DNA from: Haematobia irritans
Lineage: Eukaryota; Arthropoda; Insecta; Diptera; Muscidae
Assembly: GCF_050003625.1 (NCBI RefSeq)
Contig: NC_134397.1
Location: 153,656,691-153,720,690, forward strand
Direction: 5' to 3'
DNA length: 64,000 nt
Shown: positions 33,775 to 45,728 of the stretch, in pieces
Position numbering within the stretch: position 1 is the stretch's first letter
Layout: every line of letters begins with the position of its first letter
The notes under the pieces: generated by a model
What the model saw: only the letters and a program-made list of their open reading frames with translations
The model's database searches: none
Told to the model about the DNA's origin: nothing
Made by a program: the position numbers and the translations under genes

Positions 33775-34912
33775 CTCTTTATGGTCCTAGAATACCTCTA
33801 GATTTCCAATTTCAAGCAAATTAGATAAAAACTACGGATTCTAGAAGCCCAAGAAGTAAATCTGGAGATCGGTCTATATGGGGGCTATATCGAAACATGG
33901 TCCGCTACTCACCATTTTCGGCATATCTCTTTATTTTCCTAGATTTCCTAGATTTCCAATTTCAGGCAAATTGGGTAAAAATTACGGATTCTAGAAGACC
34001 AAGAAGTAAAATCGGGAGATCGGTCTATATGAGGGCTATATCATAACATGGACCGATATTCACCATTTTCGGCACACCTCTTTAAGGTCCTAGAATACTT
34101 CTAGATTTCCGATTTGAGGCAAATTGGGTAAAAATTACGGATTCTAGAAGACCAAGAAGTAAAATCGGGAGATCGGTTTATATGGTGGCTATATCAAAAC
34201 ATGGATCGGTACTCACCATTTTCGGCACATGTCTTTAAGGTCATAGAGTACCTCTAGATTTCAAATTTCAAGTAAATTGGATTAAAACTACGGATTCTAG
34301 AAGCCCAAGAAGTAAAATCGGGAGATCGGTCTATGTGGGGGCTATATCAAAACATGGACCGATACACCCCATTTCTGGCACACCTCTTTATGGTCCCAGA
34401 ATACCTCTAGATTTCCAATCGTAGGCAAATCGGAAGAAAATACACTTTCTAGACGCCCAAGAAGCAAAATCGGTCCATATGGGGGCTATACCAAAACATG
34501 GACCGATAGACACCATTTTCGGTACACTTTTTGATGGTCCTAGAACACCTCTAGATTTCCAATATCAAGCAAATTGGATAAAAACTACAGTTTTTATAAG
34601 CCCAAGACCCCAAATCGGGAGGTTGGTTTATATAAGGACTATATCAAAACTTGGACCGATATAGCCCATCTTCGAACTTGACCTGCCTGCAAACAAAAGA
34701 CGAATCTGTGCCAAATTTCAGGACATTAGCGCCATTATTGAGGGCTGTAGCGTGATTATAACAGACAGACGGACATGCTTATATCGTCTTAGAATTTCTC
34801 CCTGATCAAGAATATATATACTTTATATAGTCGGAAATCGATATTTCGATATGTTACAAACGGAATGACAAACTTATTATACCCCCGTCACCAGTCTATG
34901 GTGGTGGGTATA

Positions 34913-35690
34913 AAAAATTTCCGCTGGTGAGATTTGAACCAGCGTTCATTTGATTCATAATAATAAAGAAGATCTCAGGAAGTAGTTTGAATGTCATGCC
35001 CTGGTGTCATATTAGGTTCATACCACAAACATTTGAATAGACGATTCGATGCATCGTGTTCAATGGTGATTGTGGCTGAGTGTGCTAAGGTTCTCAGTTA
35101 TGGTGCCAGATTTGACTTGGTGATCCTCTTGGAAATTTCATGGGATCCGGTTGAAATTTGTACGCATTGGTAGCATACGCTCTATAACAATCATGCACAA
35201 ATTGGTCCATAATTATATATATAATTTGAGCCTCTTGGAGGAGTAAATTTTATCCGGTCGAAACTTCGTATGTGATTTCTTACGCCCTCAAACTACCATG
35301 CAAAGACTGGTCGGTATCGCCCCTATATAAAACCACCGCCCAAGATTTGTCTTCTGAAGAACAAATTTCATCCTAGCCGCTTGTAATGTGGACCGCTAAT
35401 TACCATGCGAAAATTGGTTCTTATGTGTTCATAAGCACACCTCTTTAAGGTCCTAGAATACTTCTAGAACCTATCAAGAACTAAAGAGGCTTACATAAGT
35501 ATTTAATCTGACTTTTGTATCTAAAAGAGACTCCATATGGACTAACTTACAATTTAAAAGACAATGTTGAGGAATAGATATATACCTTGACATTGGCAAA
35601 TTTTACCACAACCCAAGTAATTCGATTTTAGTGATTTTGTCGGCCGAATGCTCGGTCAGACCGAATATATACTCCTTTACTTAAAATTGT
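34913..35690. repeat. tRNA-like fragment and strongly degenerate DINE-F1
   Basis: Bases 34920-34950 contain, on the minus strand, CGCTGGTTCAAATCTCACC (B-box-like); a similar string lies at about 61334-61352. From about 35090 to 35690 old DINE-F1 pieces can be traced: ATCATGCACAAATTGG, ATATGGACTAACTTACAATT, CCACAACCCAAGTAATTCGA and finally GGCCGAATGCTCGGTCAG. No gene. Confidence 0.5.
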
Positions 35691-36483
35691 TTGACATGAG
35701 GTGGACCCACTTTTGATGCAGATTGTCCTTAATCCATGGACCATGGTGGAAAGAACCTAACATTTTTTGGGCCATTCTTACCGTGATTCTCTCTTACCAC
35801 AGATGTGTCACTAAGTTCCAGTTTTATTGAATGTCTCATATTAATATCATTTTATATGTGAATATTTAATATTAAAAGGCATTATACGTTTGTTTATAAT
35901 GACATTTATATGCTCATAAACAAGGCGGTTTCAATAAAATATGCAGGTAAAATAATAAAACAACAAAAAAATGCTTTTGCCACCCTTTTGAAAATGGAGC
36001 GATTATTATCTGGCTGCTACGTATGCGAGTATGAGAGAATTGAAAATATTGAGTTTTTATTGAGGGGATATGCCAACGGATGAAGGAAATTAGTCAATTT
36101 TTAAAATCGATGTAAAAGATTGCAGGGTAAGATGGAGATGTTTGCAGGCAGTCAGTTGAGGAATTCAAGTCGAGTGTGAAGATAATTTTTCAACACAAGA
36201 CAAATATATGGGCTTTGGAATATGCAGTAGTATGATAAATTTTATCATTGATTGAATCTTGAATATTGAATATTGGGAGGCTGTATATTGATGATACGTC
36301 TGAGAGTCATTTTAAAGGATTATTTATTTATTTATTTATTTATCTATTTATTACAATTTTAAAAACTATAATAAACATTAAAGCACTAGCTACAAAGCCT
36401 ATCGGCTTATTAAAGGATTATATTATGACACATTTGTATAAGATCGGTTAAAAAAATGGTAACAATATAAAAACATATATACC
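35691..36483. other. Low-copy sequence, no gene recognised
   Basis: Mixed composition, no repeat partner. A (TTTA)n microsatellite lies at about 36320-36352. Candidate host intergenic or intronic DNA. Confidence 0.4.
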
Positions 36484-36485
36484 TA

Positions 36486-38693
36486 CCCAGCAAAAAAAAT
36501 TTGGAAGTTCTTCCAAAGGCACAACTTTAAAAGCACTTCCAGAAGAGGCAATCCTAATGATGCTCTTTATTTTAACTACCCAGGAAGTTCTAGTAATTCA
36601 ATTTTTATAACTTGGTTTGTTCATGCTTTTAATGGGTAATTTTAACTTTTTATACCCTCCACCATAGGATGGGGGTATATTAACTTTGTCATTCCGTTTG
36701 TAACACATCGAAATATTGCTCTAAGACCCCATAAAGTATATATATTCTGGGTCGTGGTGAAATTCTGAGTCGATCTAAGCATGTCCGTCCGTCCGTCCGT
36801 CTGTCCGTCTGTCCGTCTGTCCGGCTGTCCGTCCGTCTGTGGAAATCACGCTAACTTCCGAACGAAACAAGTTATCGACTTGAAACTTGGCACAAGTAGT
36901 TGTTATTGATGTAGGTCGGATGGTATTGAAAATCGGCCATATCGGACCACGTTTACGTATAGCCCCCATATAAACCGTTCCCCAAATTTGGCTTGGGGAG
37001 CCTCCCGGAGCAGCAAAATTCATCTGATCCGGTTGAAATTTGGTACCTGATGTTAGTATACGGCCTCCAACAACCATGCAAAAATTGGTCCATATCGGTC
37101 CATAATTATATATAGCTCCCATATAAACCGATCCCCAGATTTGACCTCCGGAGCCTCTTTGAGGAGAAAAATTCATCCGATCCGGTTGAAATTTAGTACG
37201 TGGTCCTAGTATACGGTCTCTAACACCCATGCAAAAATTGGTCCATGTCGGTTCATAATTATATATAGCCCCCATATAAACCGATCCCCAGATTTGACCT
37301 CCGGAGCCTCTTGGAGGGGAAAAATTCATCCGATCCGGTTGAAATGTGGTACCTGATGTTAGTATACGGTCTCTAACAACCATGCAAAAATTGGTCCATA
37401 TCGGTCCATAATTATATATAGCCCCCATATAAACCGATCCCCAGATTTGACCTCCGGAGCCTCTTGGAAGGGCAAAATTCATCCGATCCAATTGAAATTT
37501 AGTACGTGGTGTTAGTATATAGTCTCTAACAACCATGGAAAAATTGGTCCATATCGGTTCATAATTATATATAGCTCCCATATAAACCGATCCCCAGATT
37601 TGACCTCAGGAGCCTCTTGGAGGAGCGAAATTCATCCGATCCAGTTGAAATTTGGTACATGGTGTTTGGTATATGGTATCTAAAACCATGCAAAAATTGG
37701 TCCATATCGGTCCATAATTATATATAGCAAAAGTCATCCGATGCGGTTGAAATTTGGTACATTTTGTCAATATATGGCCTCTAACAGCCATGTAAATATT
37801 GGTCAATATCGGTCTTTAGTTATATATAGCCGATGACTTATTACACAAAAATTGGTCCATATCGCCAAAAATAATCTACCAAAACTTTATTTCCATAGAA
37901 AATTTTGTCAAATTTTATTACTATAGAAAGTTGTGTCAAAATTTCATTTCTATAGAGAGTTTTGTCAAACGTTTATTTCTATAGAAAATTTGGTCAAGTT
38001 TTTATTTCTATAGAAAATTTTGTCAAAATTTTTTTTTGTCAAACTATATTATATACGTATTTAATCGGCCTTTTTTTGTTTAATATATACCCCGTATGGG
38101 CTAACTTACAATTTAGAAGACAGTGTTAAAAAGTTTTACGATAACTTGCCATCGGCAAGTGTTATCGCAACCCAAGTAATTCGATTGTGGATGACAGCCT
38201 TTAGTAGAAGTTCCTACGCAATCCATGGTGGAGGGTACATAAGATTCGGCCTGGCCGAACTTACGGCCGTATATACTTGTTTTTGTTTCAAATAGTTTAT
38301 AAACAGAGTAAGAATTCACAAAATGTTACAAATCATTAAAATTTTCTCGAAAAAAAAAAATACAAATCCAATCTGAAAAAATTGTGAATTTTTGAAAATA
38401 CTGGAGGTCAAACGTTTTCGACAAGCGTTAGAATCCATTAAAAATTATAAAAAATTTTAAAAATTAATTATTTGACAAAATATCACAGAAATTTTTAATT
38501 TACATCCTAAACATTGAATTCGGATCACACCTAAAGAAGTGATGCAAATTCAGTGCAACGGCTGTTGAAATGGAGGACTTCCGTCCTATGACAAGCCCAT
38601 GTTAAATTCATCGCTTCTGCGTCAATTTTGCACCACTTCCGGATCCAAAAAGAAAATTTTCAATACTTTTTTGGCTACGCTTTTTTTGCTGGG
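36486..38693. mobile_element. MITE-B copy 2, split by DINE-F1 copy c
   Basis: Starts CCCAGCAAAAAAAATTTGG after TA (36484-36485) and ends TTTTTTTGCTGGG before TA (38694-38695). The perfect terminal repeat is CCCAGCAAAAAAA. Removing the DINE at 36651-38279 leaves 579 bp colinear with 8625-9174. TA duplication indicates a Tc1/mariner-type MITE. Confidence 0.85.
36651..38279 (-). mobile_element. DINE-F1, complete (copy c)
   Basis: In plus-strand order: hairpin TATACCCTCCACC...GGTATA (36651-36679); conserved block with ACCCCATAAAGTATATATAT and a (GTCCGTCT)n run; 153-bp monomers (step measured at 37128, 37281, 37434, 37587); a short SAT29 module (about 37875-38050); the terminal segment; and the GGCC hairpin ending GTATATACTTG at 38279. 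Nearly identical to 45784-47424, with two substitutions seen plus microsatellite length changes. The 268-codon open frame on the minus strand (36775-37581) is a tandem 51-residue repeat with no known domain and is regarded as a by-product of the 153-bp period. Confidence 0.88.
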
Positions 38694-40310
38694 TATACAT
38701 ACTTACGCACGCAAAGAATGAATATGATCATCACAAACATGTCAAGTGCATTGTTTTTATTTTTGGACTGGACAAACTATTAATATTTTGTCGAAGAGAA
38801 TGCTAAATCCCCTCTAGAAACATTTCGAATTTTCGAAAGCATTTGTGGTCAAACGCTCCAGCAAAGCGTTAGAATATATTCAAAATCATAAAAAAAAACA
38901 AGTAAGGAAAGTCTAAAGTCGGGCGGGGCCGACTATATTATACCCTGCACCACTTTGTAGATCTAAATTTTCGATATCATATCACATCCGTCAAATGTGT
39001 TGGGTGCTATATATAAAGGTTTGTCCTAAATACATACATTTAAATATCACTCGATTTGGACAGAATTTGATAGACTTTTACAAAATCTATACAAAATTTA
39101 AGTTGGCTAATACACTAGGGTGGAACACAATTTTAGTAAAAAAATATGGGAAACATTTAAATCTGAAGCAATTTTAAGGAATCTTCGCAAAAGTTTATTT
39201 ATGATTTATCGCTCGATATATATGTATTAGAAGTTTGGGAAAATTAGAGTCATTTTTACAACTTTTCGACTAAGCAGTGGCGATTTAACAAGGAAAATGT
39301 TGGTATTTTGACCATTTTTGTCGAAATCAGAAAAACATATATATGGGAGCTATATCTAAATCTGAACCGATTTCAATAAAATTTGGCAGACATGACTATA
39401 TTACTAATTGTACTCCTAGTGCAAAATTTCAACCAAATTGGGCCAAAACACTGGCTTCTGGGGCCATATAAGTCCATATCGGGCGAAAAATATATATGGA
39501 ACCTATATCTAAATCTGAACCGATTTCAATCAAATTTGTCACACATAACTATACTACCAATTGTACTCCTTGCGCAAAATTTCAAGCTAATCGGGATAAA
39601 ACTCTGGCTTCTGGGTCCATATAAGTGCATATCTGGCGAAAGATATATATGGGAGCTATATCTAAATCTGAATCGATTTCTAGCAAATTTGGCACGCATA
39701 GCTACAATGCTAAATCTATTCCCTGTGCAAAATTTCAACCAAATGGGGCCAAAATTCTGGCTTTTAGGACCATATTAGTCCATATCGGGAAAGATATGTA
39801 TGGGAGCTATATCTAAATCTGAACCGATTTCAATCAAATTTTTCACACTTGACTGTACGACTAAGTGTTATGTTTGTACAAAATTTCAAGCAAATAAGTA
39901 TAAAACTCTGGCTGCTGGGTCCATATTAGTGCATATCGGGCGAAAGATATATATGGGAGCTATATCTAAATCTGAACCGATTTCTTCACAAATCAATAGT
40001 GTTCTATTCTGACCCAAATTAGAAACATGTGCCAAATTTGAAGGCGATTGGACTTAAATTGCGACCTAGACTTTGATCACAAAAATGTGTTCACAGACAG
40101 ACGGACATGGTTATATCGACTCAGGGACCCATCCTGAGCATTATTGCCAAAGACACCATGTGTCTATCTGGTCTCCTTCTGGGTGTTACAAACATATGCA
40201 CTAACTTATAATACCCTGTTCCACAGTGTGGCGCAGGGTATAATAAAAATTATTTATTTGGTAAAATATCCAAAACACTGTATGCGGATAATACCTTAAA
40301 GGTGGAATTA
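38694..40310 (+). mobile_element. DINE-F2 copy a (38899-40242) inside a degraded MITE-B copy
   Basis: MITE-B text is recognisable at about 38780-38898 (GTGGTCAAACGCTCCAGC) and resumes at 40243-40300 (AAAATTATTTATTTGG), so the DINE sits in a third MITE-B copy. The DINE starts CAAGTAAGGAAAGTCTAAAG with a GTCGG/CCGAC hairpin, has 153-bp monomers (39490, 39643, 39794, 39947), the ACAGACAGACGGACATGG block, and ends in the hairpin TATAATACCCTG...GCAGGGTATA at 40242. Confidence 0.78.
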
Positions 40311-40470
40311 CATACCGTGCGGTCATGTGTGCGTACGTCATATTCGAATGCGTTGACGAACACGATTCTTCAATTGAGATACACAGCATGCGTCGGAACA
40401 CTAATAAATTTGCTGATTACATTCCTTGCATCTGCACTTTTTATAATGTTTTCATATTCTTTGCACTTTT

Positions 40471-40872
40471 TATACCCTCCACCATAGGATGGGAGGTATA
40501 TTAACTATGTCATTCTGTTTGTAACACATCGAAATATTGCTCTAAGACCCCATAAAGTATATATATTCTGAGTCGTGGCGAAATTGTGAGTCGATTTAAG
40601 CATGTCCGTCCGTCCGGCCCTCTGTCTGTTGAAATCACGCCAACTTCCGAACGAAACAAGCTATCGACGGGAAACTTGGCACAAGTAGTTGTTATTGATG
40701 TAGGTTGGATGGTATTGTAAATAGCCATATCGGTTCACTTTTACGTATAGCCCCCATATAAACGGACCCCCAGATTTGGCTTGTTGAGCCTCTAACAGAA
40801 GCATATTTCATCCGATCCGGCTGAAATTTGGTACGTGGTGTAAGTATATGGTCTCTAACAACTATGAAAAAG
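40471..40872 (-). mobile_element. DINE-F1 3'-end fragment (copy e)
   Basis: Hairpin end TATACCCTCCACCATAGGAT, conserved block and slightly more than one monomer, cut at TAACAACTATGAAAAAG. It is followed at 40880-40905 by GGTTCAAATCCCGACAGGGA, a B-box-like tRNA fragment. Confidence 0.75.
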
Positions 40873-41039
40873 TCAAACGGCATAGGTTCAAATCCCGACA
40901 GGGATGATTTTTATATATATATATATTTTTTTTTGATGTCCAAAACTTGAATTTTTACTTAAAACGGTCTGATTCCGTACTTTCTAAAACTTGTCCAAAA
41001 GGATTGCATCGGAAGTGAAAAAAACTTAATCCCGGTGAT

Positions 41040-41364
41040 AAATATATATGGCATATCCCGGTGATAAATATATATGGCAGCTATATCTAAAACTGAACCG
41101 ATTTTTTCCAAAATCAATAGCGATTGTCTTTGTCCCGAACAAAGACCCTATGCCAAATTTGAAGACGATCGGACATAAAATGCGACCTGTACTTTGCACA
41201 CAAAAATACATGAACAGACAGACAGACATAGCTAAATCCTCTCAGAATTCAATTCTAAGGCGATCGGTATACTAAACGATGGGTCTCTGACTTTTCCTTC
41301 TTGGCGATACAAACAAATGCACAAACTTATTATACCCTGTACCACAGTAGTGCTGCAGGGTATA
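41040..41364 (+). mobile_element. DINE-F2 3'-end fragment (copy b)
   Basis: One partial monomer (ATATATATGGCAGCTATATC), the CAGACAGACAGACATAGC block, and a hairpin end TATACCCTGTACCACAG...GCAGGGTATA at 41364. A ~25-bp stretch (CCCGGTGATAAATATATATG) is tandemly duplicated at its left edge. Confidence 0.72.
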
Positions 41365-42009
41365 AATAGAAATTTAAATTATAAACATAGTTCTCGCACC
41401 ACATTACAATTCTGTTTAAGTTTATGCTGATTTCAAACTATGTTAACGTTGATCCACTGTGCAGCGCTAAGAAGTGTTATATGTACAGATTTTAACGAAT
41501 TCAGCACCCATTTGGAAATTATGCTAAATGACATGTTGGGCAAAGCCAAAAGGTGTTTATTACTTTATTGGTGGTCAACACCTGTTACTAATTAAATAAT
41601 TTGTTAAACGTGATTTGATGAGATTTTCTAATGTGGTAAACATGTTAATGAGTACTTGTGTGAAATGTGGTTTCATTTTACTTTAGTAGCATATATCTAG
41701 AAGTGAACACCCATTGAGATCATTATACGAGTTTATAAATTATTAATACGTTAACAAAGTACATTAAGAAAGTTCTTAAGCAAACACTTACTTGGATCCA
41801 ACTTAATTGGCAATTTAAAGTTAATATAAAAATATGAAAATATTAAGTGTCGACTTTGATAAATTGCTATTTCAAGTTTCGAAGAAAGACTAGACTTCTA
41901 GACTTTTCTTGATTCCAATAGCAAACCTAAAATACAAAGAAAGAAAAACGGGTATCGTAAACAAAAAAGCCCAAAAATTTTATTACCCAAAAATTTTTGT
42001 TACAACATA
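41365..42009. other. Low-copy sequence, no gene recognised
   Basis: No repeat partner and no long frame. Possible host intron or intergenic sequence. Confidence 0.4.
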
Positions 42010-42011
42010 TT

Positions 42012-42093
42012 TATACCCTCCACCGTAGGATATTAACTTTGTCATTCAGGACGAAAACCGCTAGATCGACTCAGAATTTCACCACGACCCAAA
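42012..42093 (-). mobile_element. DINE-F1 hairpin-end scrap, internally deleted
   Basis: TATACCCTCCACCGTAGG is followed directly by ATTAACTTTGTCATTC and the TCGACTCAGAATTTCACCAC segment. It abuts the LINE 3' end. Confidence 0.6.
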
Positions 42094-42836
42094 AGTGGCA
42101 GCCCGATTAAATTTCAGGCTCACTTAGACTATTCAGTCCATTGTGATACCACATTTAACTAAAAGTACCTATTATATATGGGCACTTCTAGTCTTAACCA
42201 CTGAACCTCCTCTATTATTTACTTTTGTGGAACCAACCAGATTGCTCCAAAAACATTAACAAACTGCTTAAGTTAACGTTTTCCAGGTCCGCCAGTAATC
42301 TAAAGCTATATGCTCCTAAAATTCGCTTCCCAGCCTTGCTAATACATCTGCTTCGCAGTTTTCCGGTATGTTCCTATGGCCAGGCACCCATATTAGGTGA
42401 ATATTGTACTGCTCAGCCATCTCGTTGAGAGATTTGCGGCAGTCCATTCAATTTGGAGCCATCAATATAGAAACCTCTATATCTTTTTTTATCCCCCGGG
42501 GTCTGTGTACACCACGCCTCACTGATGGGAATTAGAGTTTCAAACTTTTTGTCGAAAAGTGGTTTTGCCAGGGTGTAATCCACTACGTTAGGCACATCTG
42601 GCATTACTTTGAGGACCGAACTATGACCGAAAAATTTTTCCGACCACATCGATAGCTCGCGCAACCGCACAGCCGTTGTTGCAGCTGACTGCTTGGCCAA
42701 AATGTCTAAAGGCAATAGATGTAGCATGACATTAAGGAAGTCTGTTCCTGTCTTACTAAATGCGCCTGAGATACATAAGCTCGCCATACGCTGAACTTTA
42801 TCTAAACAACACCATATAGCATTATAGGCTAACTAC
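42094..42836 (-). pseudogene. LINE relic: post-RT region, RNase H remnant and 3' end
   Basis: Read on the minus strand, this is the downstream part of the LINE whose reverse transcriptase lies at 47425-48520. It starts with the codons for PIMLYGVV, then RMASLCISGAFSKTG...LNVMLHLLPLDILAKQ, and then a C-terminal RNase H piece with the motif YIDGSKLNG (first catalytic Asp). A deletion removes the middle of RNase H. Sequence resumes with LNEMAEQYNIHLIWVPGHRN (the conserved GH) and CEADVLARLGSEF, in a different frame and with stops. The 3' UTR ends in GGGCTGCCAC at 42094. Its last ~65 bp match the tail of SINE-1. Such LINEs (R1/LOA/I-type clades carry RNase H) copy themselves by target-primed reverse transcription. 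This copy is dead: frameshifts, stops, deletion and two nested insertions. Confidence 0.85.
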
Positions 42837-43184
42837 CAGGGATCCGGAGCGGTCCATTTTTTTCGCTCCGCTCCCGCTCCGGAGAAAAAAAAACCGCTCC
42901 GCTCCGAGAAAAAAAAAATCGCTCCGCTCCGCTCCACGCTCCGCTCCTCTTCGAGAAAATTATAGTACAAACACTGTATTATTTGTTCAATTGAGTTTTA
43001 TTTTATTTAGAAAAATCGGGCGGTACATACAGTTTGTCAAGAAAGTGATTTGACAATGGGATAAAAATTATGTTTTGTTCCAAAATTAAATATAATGAAA
43101 TTTTAAAAAAATATTTTATTATGTATTTTGCAAAGTATACATACGTACACAGAATTAAAAATGTCAAAAGACTTTCTTGACATA

Positions 43185-43805
43185 CTGTATATGGGAGCTA
43201 TAGCTAAATCTGAACCGATTTCGATGATTTTTTGCACATATAGTTAGTGCTATAGAAGATTACATTTCGCCAACTTTGAGTAAGATCGGTTGATAAATGA
43301 GGGTTTTATGACCTAAATTGACAAAATCGGGCGATACATATATATGGGACCTATATCTAAATCTGAACCGATTTCGATGAAATTTTCAGACTTAAAGGGT
43401 GATACAGAAGATTATTTTGTGCTAAATTTGACGACGATCGGTTAGTAAAAAAAGTGCAACGTGACCCCATTTGTCGAAATCGGGCAATACATATATATGG
43501 GAGCTATATCTAAATTGATCCGATTTCTTCCAAATTCAATAACGTTCGTCCTTGTGCCCAAAAAAACTCCCTGTACCAAATTTCATCAAAATCGGTTAAT
43601 AATTGCGACCGAAATCCTGTGAACAACAAATACATGGACAGACGGACGGATGGACGGACGGACGCCAAGCGCTAGATCGACTCAGGAGGTGATTCTGAGT
43701 CGATCGGTATATATTTTATGGGGTCTAAAATCAATATTTCTTGTAGGCACATTTTTTGACAGATCAAACTTATTATACCCTAACCACTATGTGGTTTAGG
43801 GTATA
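43185..43805 (+). mobile_element. DINE-F2 variant, 3' part (copy d)
   Basis: Three monomers (TATATGGGAGCTATAGC and relatives), a GACGGACGGATGGACGG block, GACTCAGGAGGTGATTCTGA, then TATTTTATGGGGTCTAAAAT and the hairpin TATACCCTAACCAC...GGTTTAGGGTATA (43774-43805). It is nested in the hAT element. The hairpin loop and stem differ from other DINE-F2 copies while remaining paired. Confidence 0.75.
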
Positions 43806-44609
43806 ATGACTTTAAAACAATGTGTTGAAATATTTTATTAATTTTGAAGATTTTTTCAGAAATATTAAATCCATTTTGACTTCATTAAAACGAAATTTGC
43901 ATTCATGTTAGGATACACATTTTTATGTCGAATCACTTAGCTATAAGGACAAACAGACTTCATTGAAAAGTTTAGAGACTTTTAGACGAGGAAAAACTTT
44001 TTTTCAGAGAAATACGTCTTCTATTCTAAGCAAAATTCGTATTCGTATTTTAAGCATGTGAAATATTTGGCCTCCCGACAATATTCTTTGCGGTGCACCA
44101 TCTACTATTTAATATGTGATAGAAACCAAATTTATGAAAATGGACCAAAATGGACCAAATTCTGTTTGGTCTGACCATCGGACTAAATTTAAAAATTAGA
44201 AATCTTTTGGACCAATTTTGGTCAGATCGGACCAAAACGGCAACGCTGATTGGAATTGAAAGTCTATACACAGAGTATAAGTAACTACTCTCCGAAAGTT
44301 TTTTTTGTTTTGCAACAGACGTAGAGAAGAGGTTTTGTTATATTTGTAATGTGTGTGTGTATGTTTATGTTTGCAACAACCTCCATCGACATCAGTCCGT
44401 GGTATACCTACGAATATTCTTACTCAGATCTAGTGTTACCTAATTTCGCTTTTTTCCCCTTTATTGTATAATAAATGTATATGCGCACATTTTTCAACCA
44501 AAATTGAAACTATCCATAATTTTAATTAAATTTTCGAGAACTAATATCAGAAATAAGAGAATGCTAGGTATAGTACAATAGTAAAGCAAATGTGAATGAA
44601 AAAAAGCAT
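43806..44609. other. REP-K fragment and low-copy sequence within the hAT element
   Basis: Bases about 43850-44100 are a diverged REP-K 3' part (TTCATTGAAAAGTTTAGAGA, ACGTCTTCTATTCTAAGC). Bases 44100-44600 have no partner in the window. No gene. Confidence 0.45.
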
Positions 44610-45246
44610 GCCCGGTTCCAAAGATTTTGTCTTTACTTTAACAGTTTGGGTATTAATTCCGAGCCGAAGAAGCGGATAATACAAGTAAGGATACTTTAAA
44701 GACGTAATTCTCTTTTATATTTGGGGGTTATGTACTTGCTTCTAGGAAGCAAATGTTAATTTTTAATTTTTTTAGATTTTTTTTCGTCAGTTGTTATCAA
44801 AATCCTTTAAAAACGAGTTAACGAGTTATTTTTTTTTCCATATTAAGACTCGACTTCCAGTAGAAATTATGCTATGTTTCAAGTAAAAAGCGTCTTTAAA
44901 ATAAAGTGTTGAAAAACATGTCTTATTTTTTAACGATTTTTTGCTTTGTAGGCAAGATGCAAAAATTTGTTTAAAGACAATTTTATTAATTTTAAAGAAT
45001 TTTTCTTAATTATTAAAGTCACGTTGACCTTACCTCAAAAATTGTATCTTTCATGTTATGATACACATTTTTAAGTAAAATCACTTAATTATAAGGACAT
45101 TACAACTTCATTCAAAAGTTTATTGCCTTTTGGACAAGAAAAAAAAACTTTATTTTAGAGAAATGCGTCTTCCATGTTAAGCAAAATTTGCATTCTTATT
45201 CTAAGGACATGGAATCTTTGACTTCACGACAATATTTTTTTCAGTG
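44610..45246. repeat. REP-K copy, near complete
   Basis: Colinear with 56230-56852: ATTCCGAGCCGAAGAAGC, GTACTTGCTTCTAGGAAGCA, TTAAAAACGAGTTAACGAG, CTTCCAGTAGAAATTATGCT, AATAAAGTGTTGAAAAACAT, TTGACCTTACC, GCGTCTTCCATGTTAAGC, and ends GACAATATTTTTTTCAGTG. About 630 bp, non-coding, class unknown; the end resembles a MITE terminus (CACTGAAAAAAA on the other strand) followed by TA. Confidence 0.65.
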
Positions 45247-45728
45247 TAGAAAACTAAACAATTAAATATAAATAAGATCGTTTAATTGCATTTATTTGAC
45301 GTTCATTACAAACATCTTTGTAGTAATACGGGATGAAATTGATCGAAAGTACTGTTGTTACTTTTACAACTCATACTAGAGATATATTTTGACATTTGCC
45401 GTTTTTGAAAACAATTACTAAAAAACACGTTGTGTTTTCCCCAATGTACGTACGTACAAAAATACATATCGTACATTTTAAACGTTTACTCACACTACGC
45501 TAAGTACTAGCTAAATTTGAAATTACCTACACAGTGTAATTTCAAAGTTACACATTTCATTCAAGTAATATTTTATTCGGAGCGGAGCGGTTTTTCATTT
45601 GGAAACCGCTCCGCTCCCGCTCCGCTCCCGCTCCGCTCCGGATTTTAGAAATGCCGCTCCCGCTCCGGCAAAAAAATGGTTTGCTCCGCTCCGCTCCACG
45701 CTCCGCTCCGCTCCGCTCCGGATCCCTG

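Larger units (their letters stand above)
32415..34912 (+). mobile_element. DINE-F3, complete, with two insertions
   Basis: The 5' end CAAATATATACAGTAGTAAG is followed by the TTCGGCC-G-GGCCGAA hairpin, then AAATACCCACCACCATG. Internal monomers start at 34021, 34174, 34327 and 34471 (steps 153, 153, 144). The 3' block has GACAGACGGACATGC, ATATATATACTTTATATAG, AAACGGAATGACAAAC and ends in the hairpin (TATACCCCCGTCACC...GGTGGTGGGTATA) at 34912. Insertions: MITE-C (32694-32984) and a hAT element (33190-33774). Without them it is about 1.6 kb, like the copy at 48725-50290. No coding function is supported. Confidence 0.8.
42837..45728. mobile_element. hAT non-autonomous element with GGAGC arrays, 8-bp TSD, 2.9 kb
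   Basis: Perfect 16-bp inverted repeats CAGGGATCCGGAGCGG are flanked by CTAACTAC at 42829-42836 and 45729-45736, which fits nTnnnnAn. Joining the flanks restores the LINE text ...YTAVV. About 100-150 bp at each end are arrays of GGAGCG/CGCTCC words interrupted by A or T runs, strongly GC-rich in an AT-rich region. The interior holds a DINE-F2 3' part (43185-43805), REP-K sequence and low-copy DNA. No transposase domain is recognisable. The frame at 45557-45841 (RSGAERS-type residues) is an artefact of the arrays. Confidence 0.93.

Noticed and set aside
36775..37581. 268-codon open frame (and the 290-codon one at 45854-46726)
   Set aside because: It is a run of 51-residue repeats produced by 153-bp monomers of DINE-F1, contains the translated (GTCC)n microsatellite, and has no recognisable domain. 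The two copies are open mainly because they are nearly identical.
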